Positions 31,698 to 41,510 are shown, counted from the stretch's first letter. The stretch is DNA of 41,611 bases from an uncultured Clostridia bacterium (GCA_947589555.1 CANQAZ010000007.1:1-41611), one strand, 5' to 3'. Notes: generated from the letters alone by a model not told the origin. Program-made: numbers and translations.

Positions 31698-33053
31698 ATG
31701 TTCGGCAAAAACGAAATTCTCGAAACCATCGACATGGTGGAAAAGGAGCACCTCGATATCCGCACGGTCACGCTGGGCGTATCCCTCCTTCCCTGCATCC
31801 GCGGGACGGCGGAGGAAACGGCGGCCGCGGTGTATGAACGCGTCATGCGCCGTGCGGAACGCCTCGTGCCCACGGCCGATTCGCTTTCGCGGGAGTACGG
31901 CATTCCCATCGTAAACAAGCGGGTCTCCGTGACCCCCGTTTCCCTCGTGACGGCGGCCTTCCCCGCGCAGAGCGGGCTTGTGGGGCGCGCGCTCGATCGC
32001 GCCGCGCACGAACTCGGCGTCGATTTTCTGGGCGGCTATTCCGCCCTCGTACATAAGGGGATGGCGGACTACGAGGAGACCTTTATCCGCACGATCCCCG
32101 AGACATTGGCGCAGACCGAACGTCTGTGCGCCTCGGTGAACGTCGGCTCATCCCGTTCGGGCATCGATATGGACGCCGTCCGCCTTATGGGGGAAATCGT
32201 CAAGGAGACTGCATCCCGCACCGCCGCGCAGGGCGGCATCGGCTGTTGCAAACTTGTCGTATTCTGCAATGCCGTGGAGGATAATCCTTTCATGGCGGGC
32301 GCCTTCCACGGCGTGGGCGAGGCCGATACCGTCGTCAACGTGGGCGTTTCGGGCCCCGGCGTCGTCCGGCACGCGCTCTCTTTTGTCCCTGACGCCGACC
32401 TCACCGACGCCGCCGAAGTCATCAAGCGGACGGCATTCAAGATTACGCGGGCGGGGCAACTCATCGCAAAGGAGGCGGCAAAGCGGCTCGGCGCGCGCTT
32501 CGGCATTGTCGATCTTTCGCTCGCGCCCACTCCCGCGCGGGGAGACAGCGTCGCGCACATCCTCGAAGAATTGGGGCTCTCCGTCGTGGGGTGCCACGGC
32601 ACGACGGCCGCGCTCGCCCTCCTCAACGACGCCGTGAAGAAGGGTGGAGTTATGGCCTCTTCCCGCGTCGGCGGGCTCTCGGGCGCCTTCATTCCCGTCT
32701 CCGAGGACATCGGCATGATAGAATCGGCCGAAGCGGGGCAAATTTCCGTCGAAAAACTCGAAGCGATGACCGCTGTGTGCTCCGTCGGGCTCGATATGAT
32801 TGCCATTCCCGGCGATACGCCCGCCTCTACCGTTTCGGCGATGATCGCGGACGAGGCGGCCATCGGCATGGTGAACAATAAGACGACGGCGGTGCGCGTC
32901 ATTCCCGTACCCGGCAAAAAAGTGGGGGACGAAGTGGAATTCGGCGGGCTTTTGGGCCGCGCGCCCGTCCTTCCCGTGCACGGCGGTGACGCAAGCAAAT
33001 TCATCGGGCGCGGCGGGCTCATCCCGGCGCCCATCCACAGTTTCAAAAATTGA
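31698..33053 (+). CDS. PFL-family protein (DUF711/UPF0210)
   Basis: A 451-residue cytoplasmic protein related to the pyruvate formate-lyase superfamily fold but without the glycyl-radical motif. It opens [20 protein letters not shown] and includes [44 protein letters not shown] and the C-terminal [15 protein letters not shown], which are typical. Activity is not established for the family. It is coupled to the ACT-domain protein upstream. GGAGCGGAA is its ribosome binding site. Confidence 0.94.
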   Translation: MFGKNEILETIDMVEKEHLDIRTVTLGVSLLPCIRGTAEETAAAVYERVMRRAERLVPTADSLSREYGIPIVNKRVSVTPVSLVTAAFPAQSGLVGRALDRAAHELGVDFLGGYSALVHKGMADYEETFIRTIPETLAQTERLCASVNVGSSRSGIDMDAVRLMGEIVKETASRTAAQGGIGCCKLVVFCNAVEDNPFMAGAFHGVGEADTVVNVGVSGPGVVRHALSFVPDADLTDAAEVIKRTAFKITRAGQLIAKEAAKRLGARFGIVDLSLAPTPARGDSVAHILEELGLSVVGCHGTTAALALLNDAVKKGGVMASSRVGGLSGAFIPVSEDIGMIESAEAGQISVEKLEAMTAVCSVGLDMIAIPGDTPASTVSAMIADEAAIGMVNNKTTAVRVIPVPGKKVGDEVEFGGLLGRAPVLPVHGGDASKFIGRGGLIPAPIHSFKN

Positions 33054-33068
33054 CCGTAAGGAGTTTAT

Positions 33069-34838
33069 ATGCAGAGAACAGAAGTACCCGAACAGTACAA
33101 ATGGAACCTTTGTGACCTCTATCCCTCGGATGAGGCATGGGAGCAGGCGTTCGCCGCTCTCGAAAAAAGAGCGGATTTTTCCAAATTCCGCGGCACGCTC
33201 TCCACGGCGGAGGGGCTTCTCGCCTTTTTTAAGGCGGATGAGGAGATCGCGGGCGAGGCGATGCGGCTCTTTCTCTACGCGCATTTGAAGCGCGACGAGG
33301 ACGTCCGCGTGACGAAATACGGCTCGTACGTCGCCAAATTCATGAGTTTTTACACCAAACTTTCGGCGGAAACGGCATTCGTCACCCCCGAACTCACCGC
33401 GCTCCCCGATGAAACGCTCGACGCCTTCATCGCCGATCCCCGCTTCAAGGCCCGCGACTACATGCTCTCCCGCATCAAGGCGAGCAAAAAATACACCCTC
33501 TCGGAGAAAGAGGAAATCATCTTGGCGCAGGCGGACGAGCCCCTGCAAACGGCAAGCCTCGCCTTCATGATGCTCGACAACGCCGAAGTGGACTTCCCCG
33601 AGATCGTGTATGAAGGGAAAAAGGTCAAGCTTTCGCACGGGCTGTATTCCGTCATCATGAACGGAAAGGATCGGAAAAAGCGTAAAGAAGCGTACGAAAA
33701 GTACTATTCCGCCTACCGCAAACTGCTCGGCACCATCTCCACGACGTACTACGGCAACGTGCAAAAGGATATCTTCTATTGCCGCACCCGCGGGTACGAC
33801 AGTTGTCTGCAAATGGCGCTCTTCGAGGAGGACGTCGAGGAGAGCGTCTACCGCACCCTCGTTCACAGCGTCCATGCGGCCTTCCCGCTCATGCACCGCT
33901 ATATCGCCCTCCGCAAGAAGGCGATGGGGTACAGGAAGCAGTACATGTACGATATCTACCCCTCCCTTGTAGAGGACGCCGAACTCAAACTCTCCTACGA
34001 GGAGGCCTACGATTTGTGTCTCAAAGGGCTCGCCCCCCTCGGGGAGGAGTATCTTGCGCTCTTCCGGAAGGGGCGCGACGAGGGCTGGATCGACGTCTGC
34101 GAAACGGAGGGCAAGCGGGGCGGCGCCTATTCGAGCGGCGCCTACGGCGCCCACCCGTACGTCCTTTTGAACTACCAAAAGACCACGCACGACGTGTTCA
34201 CCATCGCCCACGAGATGGGGCATTCCCTTCACACGTACTATTCCAACGCCAATCAGCCCTACGCGAAGGCGGACTATAAAATTTTCGTCGCCGAAGTCGC
34301 ATCCACCGTCAACGAGGTCCTGCTCCTCAAATATCTCCTCAAAACGACGGAGGACGCAAAACTCAAACAGTATTTGCTCAATTACTTCCTCGATATGATC
34401 CGCACCACTCTCTTCCGCCAGACGCAGTTCGCGGAATTCGAGGAGCGCGCGCATGCGATGGCGGAGGGGGGAGAGCCCCTCAACAAGGACAATCTTTCCG
34501 CTCTCTACAAAAAACTCAACGAGGATTACTACGGGCCCGCCATCGTGCACGACGGCAACATCGCCATCGAGTGGGCGCGCATCCCGCACTTCTACACCTC
34601 TTTTTACGTGTACAAGTACGCCACGGGCATCACGGCGGCCATCTGCATCGCCGATCGCATCTTGAAAGAAGGGGGGCCCGCCGTCGCGGACTATAAAAAA
34701 TTCCTCTCGGGCGGATGCTCCGCCGATCCCGTTTCCCTGCTCAAACTTGCGGGCGCCGACCTCACCCAAAAGGAGACTTTCGACGCCGCGATGAAGGAAT
34801 TCGAAGAAACGCTCGACCAATTCGAAAAAACGCTATAA
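33069..34838 (+). CDS. pepF: Oligoendopeptidase F (M3B peptidase)
   Basis: A 589-residue zinc metallopeptidase that degrades oligopeptides in the cytoplasm. The metal site HExxH is His381-Glu382-Met-Gly-His385 in TIAHEMGHSLHTYYS, with the third ligand Glu in FVAEVASTVNEVLL. The N-terminal helical domain (EQYKWNLCDLYPSDEAWEQA) is typical of PepF. Length and motifs match the family. The gene follows DUF711 by 15 bases with GTAAGGAG as the ribosome binding site. Confidence 0.96.
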   Translation: MQRTEVPEQYKWNLCDLYPSDEAWEQAFAALEKRADFSKFRGTLSTAEGLLAFFKADEEIAGEAMRLFLYAHLKRDEDVRVTKYGSYVAKFMSFYTKLSAETAFVTPELTALPDETLDAFIADPRFKARDYMLSRIKASKKYTLSEKEEIILAQADEPLQTASLAFMMLDNAEVDFPEIVYEGKKVKLSHGLYSVIMNGKDRKKRKEAYEKYYSAYRKLLGTISTTYYGNVQKDIFYCRTRGYDSCLQMALFEEDVEESVYRTLVHSVHAAFPLMHRYIALRKKAMGYRKQYMYDIYPSLVEDAELKLSYEEAYDLCLKGLAPLGEEYLALFRKGRDEGWIDVCETEGKRGGAYSSGAYGAHPYVLLNYQKTTHDVFTIAHEMGHSLHTYYSNANQPYAKADYKIFVAEVASTVNEVLLLKYLLKTTEDAKLKQYLLNYFLDMIRTTLFRQTQFAEFEERAHAMAEGGEPLNKDNLSALYKKLNEDYYGPAIVHDGNIAIEWARIPHFYTSFYVYKYATGITAAICIADRILKEGGPAVADYKKFLSGGCSADPVSLLKLAGADLTQKETFDAAMKEFEETLDQFEKTL

Positions 34839-34853
34839 AACAGAGGAAAAAGT

Positions 34854-36305
34854 ATGGCAACCAATCAAATGCCGCACAATTTGGATGCGGAAGCCGCTCT
34901 TCTCGGCTGTATTCTCATCGACGAAGAGATCCAATCGGAGGTTTTGGACGCGCTCTCCGCCGAAGATTTCTACCAGGAGTCGCACAGGGAGATCTTCCTT
35001 GCGATGAAGGCGGTCTACGGGGGGAGAATGCCCGTGGATCTCGTCACGCTCACCGACCGGTTGGAGCACGACGGAAAACTCGAACGCGCCGGAGGCGTGC
35101 AGTACATCACCGAACTTTCCCAACTTGCGCCCTCCGCCGCAAACTACAAGCAGTATCTCGAAATCGTGCGCCGCGACAGCGTCAACCGCACGCTCATCCG
35201 CGCCGCGCGCGACATCATCGAAAACAGCATGAAGAGCGGGGACGAGCGGGACGCGACGGCCTATGCCGAAAAACTCGTGTACGACGTTTCTCGGAGGCAG
35301 GAGGCCAACGCCCTCGAAGGGCTCGAAGACGGCGTGACCATACAGGATGTTTTGCACAAGTTTGAAAACATCCAGAGCGACCCCAACGCCTACCGCGGCG
35401 TGGAAACGGGCTTCCGTCACCTCGACCGCATCACAAACGGCCTGCAAAAGTCCGATCTCATCATCATCGCGGCCCGTCCCGGCATGGGCAAGACCTCCTT
35501 CGCCATGAACATCGTGGAAAACGCGTGCCTCAACAAAGGGGGCGTCGCGGCCGTCTTTTCCCTCGAAATGCCCCGCATCCAGATCGTACAGAGGCTCCTT
35601 TGCGCGCATGCGAACGTGAGCATGGAAAAGGCGCTCGCGGGCAAACTCGACCGTCAGGAGTGGAAAAACATCATGCGCGCGAGCGACCGGTTGCAACACA
35701 GCAAAATCTTTATCGACGACAGTTCCCGCATCACGCCCGCCCAGATCCTCTCCAAATGCCGCCGTCTCGTGGCGCGCGAGGGAAAACTCGACCTCGTCAT
35801 GATCGACTATATCCAACTCATGGGCGGGGAAGAAACTTCGCGCGGCGGGGAACTCAACCGCACGCAGGAGATCGCAAACATCACGCGCGACCTCAAAATC
35901 ATGGCAAAGGAACTCAACGTGCCCGTCATCGCCCTTTCCCAACTTCGCCGCATTCAGACGAAGGAGGCGCAACTTTCCGACTTGCGCGAATCGGGCGCCA
36001 TCGAGCAGGACGCCGATATTGTCATGTTCATCAACCGTCCCGATGTGGGCGCCTCCGCCGATGAGATCGCAAAGGGGAACGTCGTAAAGGGGGCCGCGGA
36101 ACTCGTCATCGCCAAGCACCGCAACGGCGCGCTCGGGCGCATCCAACTCCGCTTCCTCGGCGAGCAGACAAAATTCACCGATGTGGAGACGGTCGGCCAG
36201 CCTCAGGAAGAGCCGCAATACGGCAGAAAGGCCGCGCCGGAGGAGAATCCCACGGCCGAAGAGGCCTTCCCGCCGCAAGGTAAGGGAGATATTCCCTTCG
36301 ATTGA
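34854..36305 (+). CDS. dnaB: Replicative DNA helicase DnaB
   Basis: A 483-residue hexameric helicase (called DnaC in Bacillus) that unwinds DNA ahead of the replisome. The N-terminal domain starts MPHNLDAEAALLGCILID. The RecA-like domain has Walker A ARPGMGKTS (residues 207-215), Walker B LVMIDYIQLM and the conserved SQLRRIQ region. The end is a Glu/Pro-rich tail. No inteins or insertions are seen. A ribosome binding site GAGGAAA precedes the start. Its loader's ATPase is not in this window. Confidence 0.96.
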   Translation: MATNQMPHNLDAEAALLGCILIDEEIQSEVLDALSAEDFYQESHREIFLAMKAVYGGRMPVDLVTLTDRLEHDGKLERAGGVQYITELSQLAPSAANYKQYLEIVRRDSVNRTLIRAARDIIENSMKSGDERDATAYAEKLVYDVSRRQEANALEGLEDGVTIQDVLHKFENIQSDPNAYRGVETGFRHLDRITNGLQKSDLIIIAARPGMGKTSFAMNIVENACLNKGGVAAVFSLEMPRIQIVQRLLCAHANVSMEKALAGKLDRQEWKNIMRASDRLQHSKIFIDDSSRITPAQILSKCRRLVAREGKLDLVMIDYIQLMGGEETSRGGELNRTQEIANITRDLKIMAKELNVPVIALSQLRRIQTKEAQLSDLRESGAIEQDADIVMFINRPDVGASADEIAKGNVVKGAAELVIAKHRNGALGRIQLRFLGEQTKFTDVETVGQPQEEPQYGRKAAPEENPTAEEAFPPQGKGDIPFD

Positions 36306-36307
36306 CG

Positions 36308-37300
36308 ATGGAAACGCAAATTCTCGGGTGCTCGCGCGGCTCCCTTGCGCGCGCCAAACAATACATCGAGGAGGGGGAGATCGTCGCATTCCACACCGAA
36401 ACGGTGTACGGTTTGGGCGCCAACGCCTTTTCCGACGAAGCCGTCCTCAAAATTTTTGCCCTCAAAGGGAGGCCGTCGGATAATCCCCTCATCGTGCACG
36501 TGCACAGGGATTACGATATTTCCGCCCTCATCGGCGGCGAACCTCCCTACGCGGCGGCTCTTCGCGCGGCCTTTCTGCCCGGTCCCCTCACAATGGTGTA
36601 TCCCTCGGCGGGGAAGGTCTCCAAGTACGTCTCGTGCGGGCTCGGCTCGCTCGCCGTCCGCGTGCCGTCGTCGCCCACCGCGCAGGCCTTTTTGCGGGAA
36701 GTGGATCTGCCCGTCGCCGCGCCGAGCGCAAACCTTTCCAAGCACGTCTCGCCCGTCACGGCCCGCCACGTCTATGACGATTTCAACGGCAAGATCCCCC
36801 TCATTTTGGACGGCGGAGCCTGTACGGGGGGCATCGAGAGCACCGTTTTGGACTGCACGGGGGAAGTTCCGCAGATCTTGCGGGAGGGGCTCGTCACGCG
36901 GGAGATGATCGCCTCCGTCGCGGGGGATTGCCTCGTCTACCGCCTCCGCGCGGGGGAACGGCCCAAGAGCCCGGGTATGGCGTATAAGCACTACGCGCCC
37001 CGCTGCAAAACGGCGCCGTGCCGTTCTGCGGCCGAAGCGGCGGAGTTGTACCGCGCCGAGTTACAGGCGGGCGGCGCCCCCTGCATCCTCGCGGAGAGGG
37101 GAGTCGCGGAGGAACTTTCGGGATATGACGTGCTCGACCTCGGCGGCACGGGGGAAGAAATGGCGCGCAATCTCTACGCCCTGCTCCGCGAGGGGGAAAA
37201 TCGGGCGACTTTGCTCATCGGCGTGGAGCCCCGCTTGCGGGGCGGCGTGATGGCGGGCGTCATGAACAGATGGAAAAGAGCATTCGGGGAAACATCATGA
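36308..37300 (+). CDS. Threonylcarbamoyl-AMP synthase (Sua5 type)
   Basis: A 330-residue Sua5/YrdC enzyme that makes threonylcarbamoyl-AMP for the t6A modification of tRNAs. The YrdC domain carries AFHTETVYGLGANAFSDEAV, FALKGRPSDNPLIVHV, FLPGPLTMV, RVPSSPTAQAFL and PSANLSKHVSP. The linker PGMAYKHYAPRCK and the C-terminal Sua5 domain make it the long form. The start ATG at 36308 follows two bases after the dnaB stop; an in-frame TTG at 36302 is possible. The last four bases overlap the phosphatase gene. Confidence 0.94.
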   Translation: METQILGCSRGSLARAKQYIEEGEIVAFHTETVYGLGANAFSDEAVLKIFALKGRPSDNPLIVHVHRDYDISALIGGEPPYAAALRAAFLPGPLTMVYPSAGKVSKYVSCGLGSLAVRVPSSPTAQAFLREVDLPVAAPSANLSKHVSPVTARHVYDDFNGKIPLILDGGACTGGIESTVLDCTGEVPQILREGLVTREMIASVAGDCLVYRLRAGERPKSPGMAYKHYAPRCKTAPCRSAAEAAELYRAELQAGGAPCILAERGVAEELSGYDVLDLGGTGEEMARNLYALLREGENRATLLIGVEPRLRGGVMAGVMNRWKRAFGETS

Positions 37301-37758
37301 AACACAAGAAAATCATCTTCGTTTGTACGGGAAATACCTGCCGTTCGCCGATGGCGGAGGCGGTGATGAAGCAAACGCTGAAAAAGCAAAAAATACGGTG
37401 GTTTACGGTGCTGTCGGCGGGGCTCAACGCCCAACCGGGGAGTGCGATGTCTGTAAACAGCGCGGCCGTGCTGACGGAAGCGCACATTCCGTTTTCCGAT
37501 AAGTTCACTTCGCGCCGTCTCACGCCCAAGATGGTGGAGGAGGCCTACGCCGTCGTGTGCATGACGGAATCCCAGCGCGTCTCCTTCGGCGGGAAGCCCA
37601 ACGTCACGAGTTTTTATGAACTTTGCGGCGTGGAGATCCCCGATCCGTACGGGCAGAGCACGGAGGTCTACCGCGCCGCCCTCCAAACCATCCGCGCGTG
37701 CATGCCCCGCCTTGTCAAGGCGTTGCGGCTCGAAGAAAATCAAAATATCACCGAATAA
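37297..37758 (+). CDS. Low-molecular-weight protein arginine/tyrosine phosphatase
   Basis: A 153-residue LMW-PTP fold enzyme. The catalytic loop is VCTGNTCRSPMAE (Cys10-x5-Arg16) and the acid is in IPDPYGQS. Thr within the loop (CTGNTCRS) is the feature that marks the arginine phosphatase branch (YwlE) and is also common in the ptp gene beside sua5 and rpiB in Firmicutes. It may remove phosphate from phosphoarginine on proteins marked for degradation, or from tyrosine kinases. The start overlaps sua5 by an ATGA. Confidence 0.9.
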   Translation: MKHKKIIFVCTGNTCRSPMAEAVMKQTLKKQKIRWFTVLSAGLNAQPGSAMSVNSAAVLTEAHIPFSDKFTSRRLTPKMVEEAYAVVCMTESQRVSFGGKPNVTSFYELCGVEIPDPYGQSTEVYRAALQTIRACMPRLVKALRLEENQNITE

Positions 37759-37770
37759 AGGGGGAAAACC

Positions 37771-38223
37771 ATGAAAATTGCGCTTGCTTGCGACCACGGC
37801 GGGCTCGCCTTGAAGAACGTCATCGCAAAATATCTTGGGGAGAACGGCTACGAAGCGGTCGACTTCGGCACGACGACGGAGGCCTCCTGCGATTATCCCG
37901 ATTTCGCGCTCCGCGCCGCCGAAGCGGTCGCCGCGGGGGAATGCGACCGGGGCATTTTCGTGTGCACCACGGGCGTCGGCATCTCCATTGCCGCCAACAA
38001 GGTGCCGGGCGTCCGTTGCGCGCTGTGCACCGACGCCACCTGCGCCCGCCTCACCCGCGAGCACAACAATGCCAACGCGCTCGCCCTCGGCGGGGGCGTC
38101 GTGGGGGTCAATCTCGCCCTCGATATCGTCAAGACTTTCCTTACGACGGAATTTTCGGGCCTCGAAAAGCACCAACGGCGCATCGACAAGATTTCCATGA
38201 TCGAGCAAAAGTACGGGAAGTGA
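37771..38223 (+). CDS. rpiB: Ribose 5-phosphate isomerase B
   Basis: A 150-residue RpiB that interconverts ribose 5-phosphate and ribulose 5-phosphate. It has ALACDHGGLALKNVI at the N-terminus, the catalytic-cysteine block FVCTTGVGISIAANKVPG, and CTDATCARLTREHNNANALALGGGV, all intact. The sua5-ptp-rpiB order is conserved in Gram-positive bacteria. GGGGGAAAACC precedes the ATG. Allose-6-phosphate isomerase activity is an alternative but less likely. Confidence 0.95.
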   Translation: MKIALACDHGGLALKNVIAKYLGENGYEAVDFGTTTEASCDYPDFALRAAEAVAAGECDRGIFVCTTGVGISIAANKVPGVRCALCTDATCARLTREHNNANALALGGGVVGVNLALDIVKTFLTTEFSGLEKHQRRIDKISMIEQKYGK

Positions 38224-38260
38224 GATCCGGGGAATAGAATGTACGACGGAGGAAACCCGC

Positions 38261-39802
38261 ATGATGACAAAAGCGTTGCGCGATAAGATCATCGAATCGC
38301 TTACGTCCATACTGCCCATCGCGCTCATCATTCTCGTGCTTGCGCTCACGTTTACGCCGCTCGACACGGGCATTTTCGTGCTTTTTATCATCGGCGTGTT
38401 CCTGCTCATCTTCGGCATGGGCTGTTTCACGCAGGGCGCCGATATGTCCATGCTCGTCATCGGCGAAAAGATCGGCTCCGCCATGACGAAATCGCGCAAG
38501 ATCTGGCTCATCGCCCTCCTGTCCTTTGTCATCGGCATTATCGTCACGGTGGCGGAGCCCGATTTGCAGATTCTCGCGCGGCAGGTGGATGCCGTCGCCA
38601 AAGTGACCCCGCTCGGGAATTGGCTCCTCATTCTCACCGTCGCGGTGGGGGTGGGCGTCTTTCTCATGATCGCGATGCTCCGCATCGTGTTCCACATCCG
38701 CCTTTCCATCCTCCTCATCGTCTTTTACGTAGCGGCCTTCATCGTCAGCATTTTCGTCGATAAATCGTTCTGGGCGGTCGGATTCGATTCGGGCGGAGTG
38801 ACGACGGGCCCCATGACGGTGCCCTTCATCATGTCCCTCGGCGTCGGCGTGGCCTCTCTCCGCGCGGGCAAAGGGGGGAGGGACGATTCCTTCGGCCTCG
38901 TCGCCCTGTCCAGCGTGGGGCCCATCATCGCCGTCCTCGTGCTCGGCGTCGTGTTCAAGGTGAACGACGTCGAATACGAACTTGCGGCCATGCCGGTGGT
39001 GGACGATACCTTCGAAGCGCTCATGCAATACGCGCACGGCTTTTTGGATCACTCGCAGGAGGTCGCCATCGCCATTGCGCCCATCGTCGTCTTTTTCCTC
39101 CTCTTCCAACTGTTCACCCGTTCCTTCCATAAGCGCCAACTCGTCCGCATCGTCATCGGTTTCGTCTATACGGGCGTCGGCCTCATCCTCTTTCTGACGG
39201 GGGCGAATACGGGCTTCATGCCCGTCGGTCGGGCAATCGGCAAGGCGCTTTCGGAGTTGTGGGGAGGGTGGCTCCTCATTCCCGTCGGCATGCTCATCGG
39301 CTATTTCGTCGTCGCGGCGGAGCCCGCCGTGCACGTACTCAACAAGCAGGTAGAGCGCATGTCCGCGGGCGCCATCAGCGCAAAGAGCATGAAGCGGGCG
39401 CTGTGTGCGGGCGTTTGCATCTCATTGGGGCTCGCCATGATGCGCATTCTGACGGGAATCAACATCTTTTATATCCTCGTGCCGGGGTACGTTGCCGCGC
39501 TCGCGTTGACCTTTTTCGCCCCGCCGCTTTTCACGGGCATCGCCTTTGACTCGGGCGGCGTTGCAAGCGGCGCGATGGTCTCCTCTTTCGTCCTGCCTAT
39601 GGCCATCGGCGCATGTTGCGCTCTGCACGGCGGGGCGACAGAATTTGTGATGACGGATGCATTCGGGTGCGTCGCCTTCGTCGCGCTCGCTCCGCTCATC
39701 TCCATTCAGATCCTCGGCATCGCCTACAAATACAAAACGGGCAAAATCAAGCGGCGTTTCCTCACGGTCGAAGAGAAATTCCTGCAATACGAGGTGGACT
39801 GA
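38261..39802 (+). CDS. DUF1538 membrane protein (tandem domains)
   Basis: A 513-residue integral membrane protein of about 12 helices made of two DUF1538 repeats. Paired landmarks show the internal duplication: VAEPDLQILARQVDAV with AAEPAVHVLNKQVERM, and GFDSGGVTTGPMTVPFI with AFDSGGVASGAMVSSFV. DUF1538 proteins are likely transporters of unknown substrate. Its neighbour is a tandem PII-like protein, and PII proteins often gate transporters, so regulation by that partner is a reasonable inference. The next gene overlaps the stop (TGATG). Confidence 0.9.
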   Translation: MMTKALRDKIIESLTSILPIALIILVLALTFTPLDTGIFVLFIIGVFLLIFGMGCFTQGADMSMLVIGEKIGSAMTKSRKIWLIALLSFVIGIIVTVAEPDLQILARQVDAVAKVTPLGNWLLILTVAVGVGVFLMIAMLRIVFHIRLSILLIVFYVAAFIVSIFVDKSFWAVGFDSGGVTTGPMTVPFIMSLGVGVASLRAGKGGRDDSFGLVALSSVGPIIAVLVLGVVFKVNDVEYELAAMPVVDDTFEALMQYAHGFLDHSQEVAIAIAPIVVFFLLFQLFTRSFHKRQLVRIVIGFVYTGVGLILFLTGANTGFMPVGRAIGKALSELWGGWLLIPVGMLIGYFVVAAEPAVHVLNKQVERMSAGAISAKSMKRALCAGVCISLGLAMMRILTGINIFYILVPGYVAALALTFFAPPLFTGIAFDSGGVASGAMVSSFVLPMAIGACCALHGGATEFVMTDAFGCVAFVALAPLISIQILGIAYKYKTGKIKRRFLTVEEKFLQYEVD

Positions 39803-40638
39803 TGGCGGAAAAGAAGAAGGAAAACACCGTTGTGACGGCGGCCAAGACGGTCGCCTCCATGTTCAAGAGCGCCGCCCAAAAACCGTCGCCCAAGCCGCCC
39901 GCGCCCGCGCGGACCAAACTGCTCGTCAGCATCGTCAACCGCAGGGACGAGCAAAAACTCAAAGAGGTGATGGACGATTGCTCCGTCGCGCTCTCCTATT
40001 CCTTCGCCGGCACGGGCACGGCGCGTTCCCAACTCCTCGACTATTTGGGGATCGGGGAGACGGAAAAGACGGTCGTTCTCTCCGTCATTCCCGAAACGGA
40101 CGAGGAACTCATCATGCGCAACATCAGGCGGGAAATGGCGCTCTACCTCGCGGGGAGGGGGATCTCGTTTACCATACCGCTCACGGGCATCTCGCAAATC
40201 GTCGCAAGCGGCCTCACGCGCGCGGCAACCAACAAAACAACCGATTGGAGTATGATCATGAAGAGTAGCGACAGAAAATTCGATTTGATCGTCGTCGCGG
40301 TGGCGGCGAATTTTGTGGATTCGGCGATGGACGCGGCCCGCGCGGCGGGCGCGGCGGGGGGCACCATTCTCCGCGCGCGGTCGATGATGAACGACAAGGC
40401 CCAACAGTTCATCGGCATCACCCTCATGCAGGAGCAGGAAATTTTGCTCGTCCTCACCAAGAAGGAGAACACGGTGCCCATGATGGAGGCGCTCTCCGAA
40501 AGCGTCGGGGCAAAGACGCCCGCGGGCGGCGTGATCTTCTCCCTGCCCGTCGATAGAACGGCCGGCATTTCGGTGGCGGACGAGGAGGCTGAAAAAAAGG
40601 AAACGACGGACGGCGATCCGAAGGCGGAGGAAGCATGA
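39802..40638 (+). CDS. Tandem PII-like signalling protein
   Basis: A 278-residue cytoplasmic protein with two PII-like ferredoxin-fold domains (about residues 43-145 and 153-250). The second has ARAAGAAGGTILRARSMM and QQFIGITLMQEQEILLVLT, as in nitrogen-regulatory PII proteins. The first is diverged (KLLVSIVNRRDEQKLKEVMD). The N-terminus is Lys/Pro-rich and the C-terminus is an acidic tail. It overlaps the DUF1538 gene and probably controls that transporter by binding a nucleotide or other ligand. Two unequal domains in one chain differ from the usual PII homotrimer. Confidence 0.8.
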   Translation: MAEKKKENTVVTAAKTVASMFKSAAQKPSPKPPAPARTKLLVSIVNRRDEQKLKEVMDDCSVALSYSFAGTGTARSQLLDYLGIGETEKTVVLSVIPETDEELIMRNIRREMALYLAGRGISFTIPLTGISQIVASGLTRAATNKTTDWSMIMKSSDRKFDLIVVAVAANFVDSAMDAARAAGAAGGTILRARSMMNDKAQQFIGITLMQEQEILLVLTKKENTVPMMEALSESVGAKTPAGGVIFSLPVDRTAGISVADEEAEKKETTDGDPKAEEA

Positions 40639-41318
40639 CGCGTCTTCTTCTGCTCGGCGGAGGCGAACTTAAAAACCGCGAGACGCTGAAAATCGACGAA
40701 TACATCGCGGCCGAGGCGAAAAAGATCGCGGGCGGAAGGCGCGCGTGCGGGCTCTTTATTCCCACCGCCAGCCACGACTGCATGCCCTACTACAACACCT
40801 TTCACAAGGTGTACACGGGCATTTTCGACATCAAAACGGACGTCGCGCTCACCGTCGGGCGGGAGTGGGACCGCGAAAAGACGGCGGTGAAATTCGAGCG
40901 GGCGGATTTTTTGTACGTCGGCGGCGGGGACACCGTTTTTATGATCGGGCACTGGCGGGAAAGCGGGCTTTTGGAACTCATCCGCGCCGCATTTGAGAGC
41001 GGGAAATTGATTTGCGGCCTTTCTGCGGGCGCGATCTGCTGGTTCGAGGAGATGTATTCCGATTCGGTGGTGGAAGGGGAGTACGCGATGCACCCCGGGC
41101 TCGGCTGGGTGGCGGGGAAAATTTCTCCCCATTACAACGAAAGAATGCTTGACTTTGATGAGATCGTGCGGTATAATAAATACCGCGCTTGGGGGTTGGA
41201 GAACAACGCCGCGCTCGAAATGGCGGACGGAAAACCCGTCAAGTCGGTTTCGGGAGGCGGAAAGGTGTGGCTTCTCGACGGCTCCTCGGGCGATAAGGTC
41301 GTCAAAACGGAGTTTTGA
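40635..41318 (+). CDS. Peptidase S51 family protein (dipeptidase E/cyanophycinase-like)
   Basis: A 227-residue serine hydrolase of the S51 fold. The nucleophile lies in CGLSAGAICWF and VGGGDTVFMI is the second typical block. Dipeptidase E cleaves Asp-X dipeptides and cyanophycinase cleaves Asp-Arg polymers; the sequence does not decide between them. It overlaps the PII-like gene by four bases (ATGA). This places it in the DUF1538-PII operon and hints at a shared link to amino-acid nitrogen. Confidence 0.85.
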   Translation: MTRLLLLGGGELKNRETLKIDEYIAAEAKKIAGGRRACGLFIPTASHDCMPYYNTFHKVYTGIFDIKTDVALTVGREWDREKTAVKFERADFLYVGGGDTVFMIGHWRESGLLELIRAAFESGKLICGLSAGAICWFEEMYSDSVVEGEYAMHPGLGWVAGKISPHYNERMLDFDEIVRYNKYRAWGLENNAALEMADGKPVKSVSGGGKVWLLDGSSGDKVVKTEF

Positions 41319-41373
41319 CTTGCGGAATTGACCTCCGCCTCGGTTCCCCGCCGAGTAAAAACAGGGGCAATAT

Positions 41374-41456
41374 GCGGATGTGGCGAAATTGGCAGACGCG
41401 CAGGTTTCAGGTTCCTGTGGGAGACCATGCAGGTTCAAGTCCTGTCATCCGCACCA
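41374..41456 (+). tRNA. tRNA-Leu (anticodon CAG)
   Basis: An 83-base class II tRNA with encoded CCA. The acceptor stem is GCGGATG / CATCCGC, the D arm is GGCGAAATTGGCAGACGC, the anticodon loop is TTCAGGT (CAG) and there is a long variable arm. The T loop is TTCAAGT. It decodes CUG, a common leucine codon in this GC-rich genome. A terminator follows ten bases later. Confidence 0.95.
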
Positions 41457-41465
41457 AGTCAGTAT

Positions 41466-41510
41466 AATCCGAACCAAATACTCGTAACGAGTGAATGGTT
41501 CGGATTTACT
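41466..41510 (+). terminator. Terminator after tRNA-Leu
   Basis: AATCCGAACCA (41466-41476) pairs perfectly with TGGTTCGGATT (41496-41506). A second stem, ACTCG / CGAGT, sits in the loop. TACTTTTAT follows. It ends the tRNA transcript and marks the edge of the chromosome side before the IS element. Confidence 0.75.

Noticed and set aside
32148-34820. 890-codon - strand open frame opposite pepF
   Set aside because: Shadow of the DUF711 and pepF genes. The Val/Gly/Phe-rich translation carries no recognisable motif.
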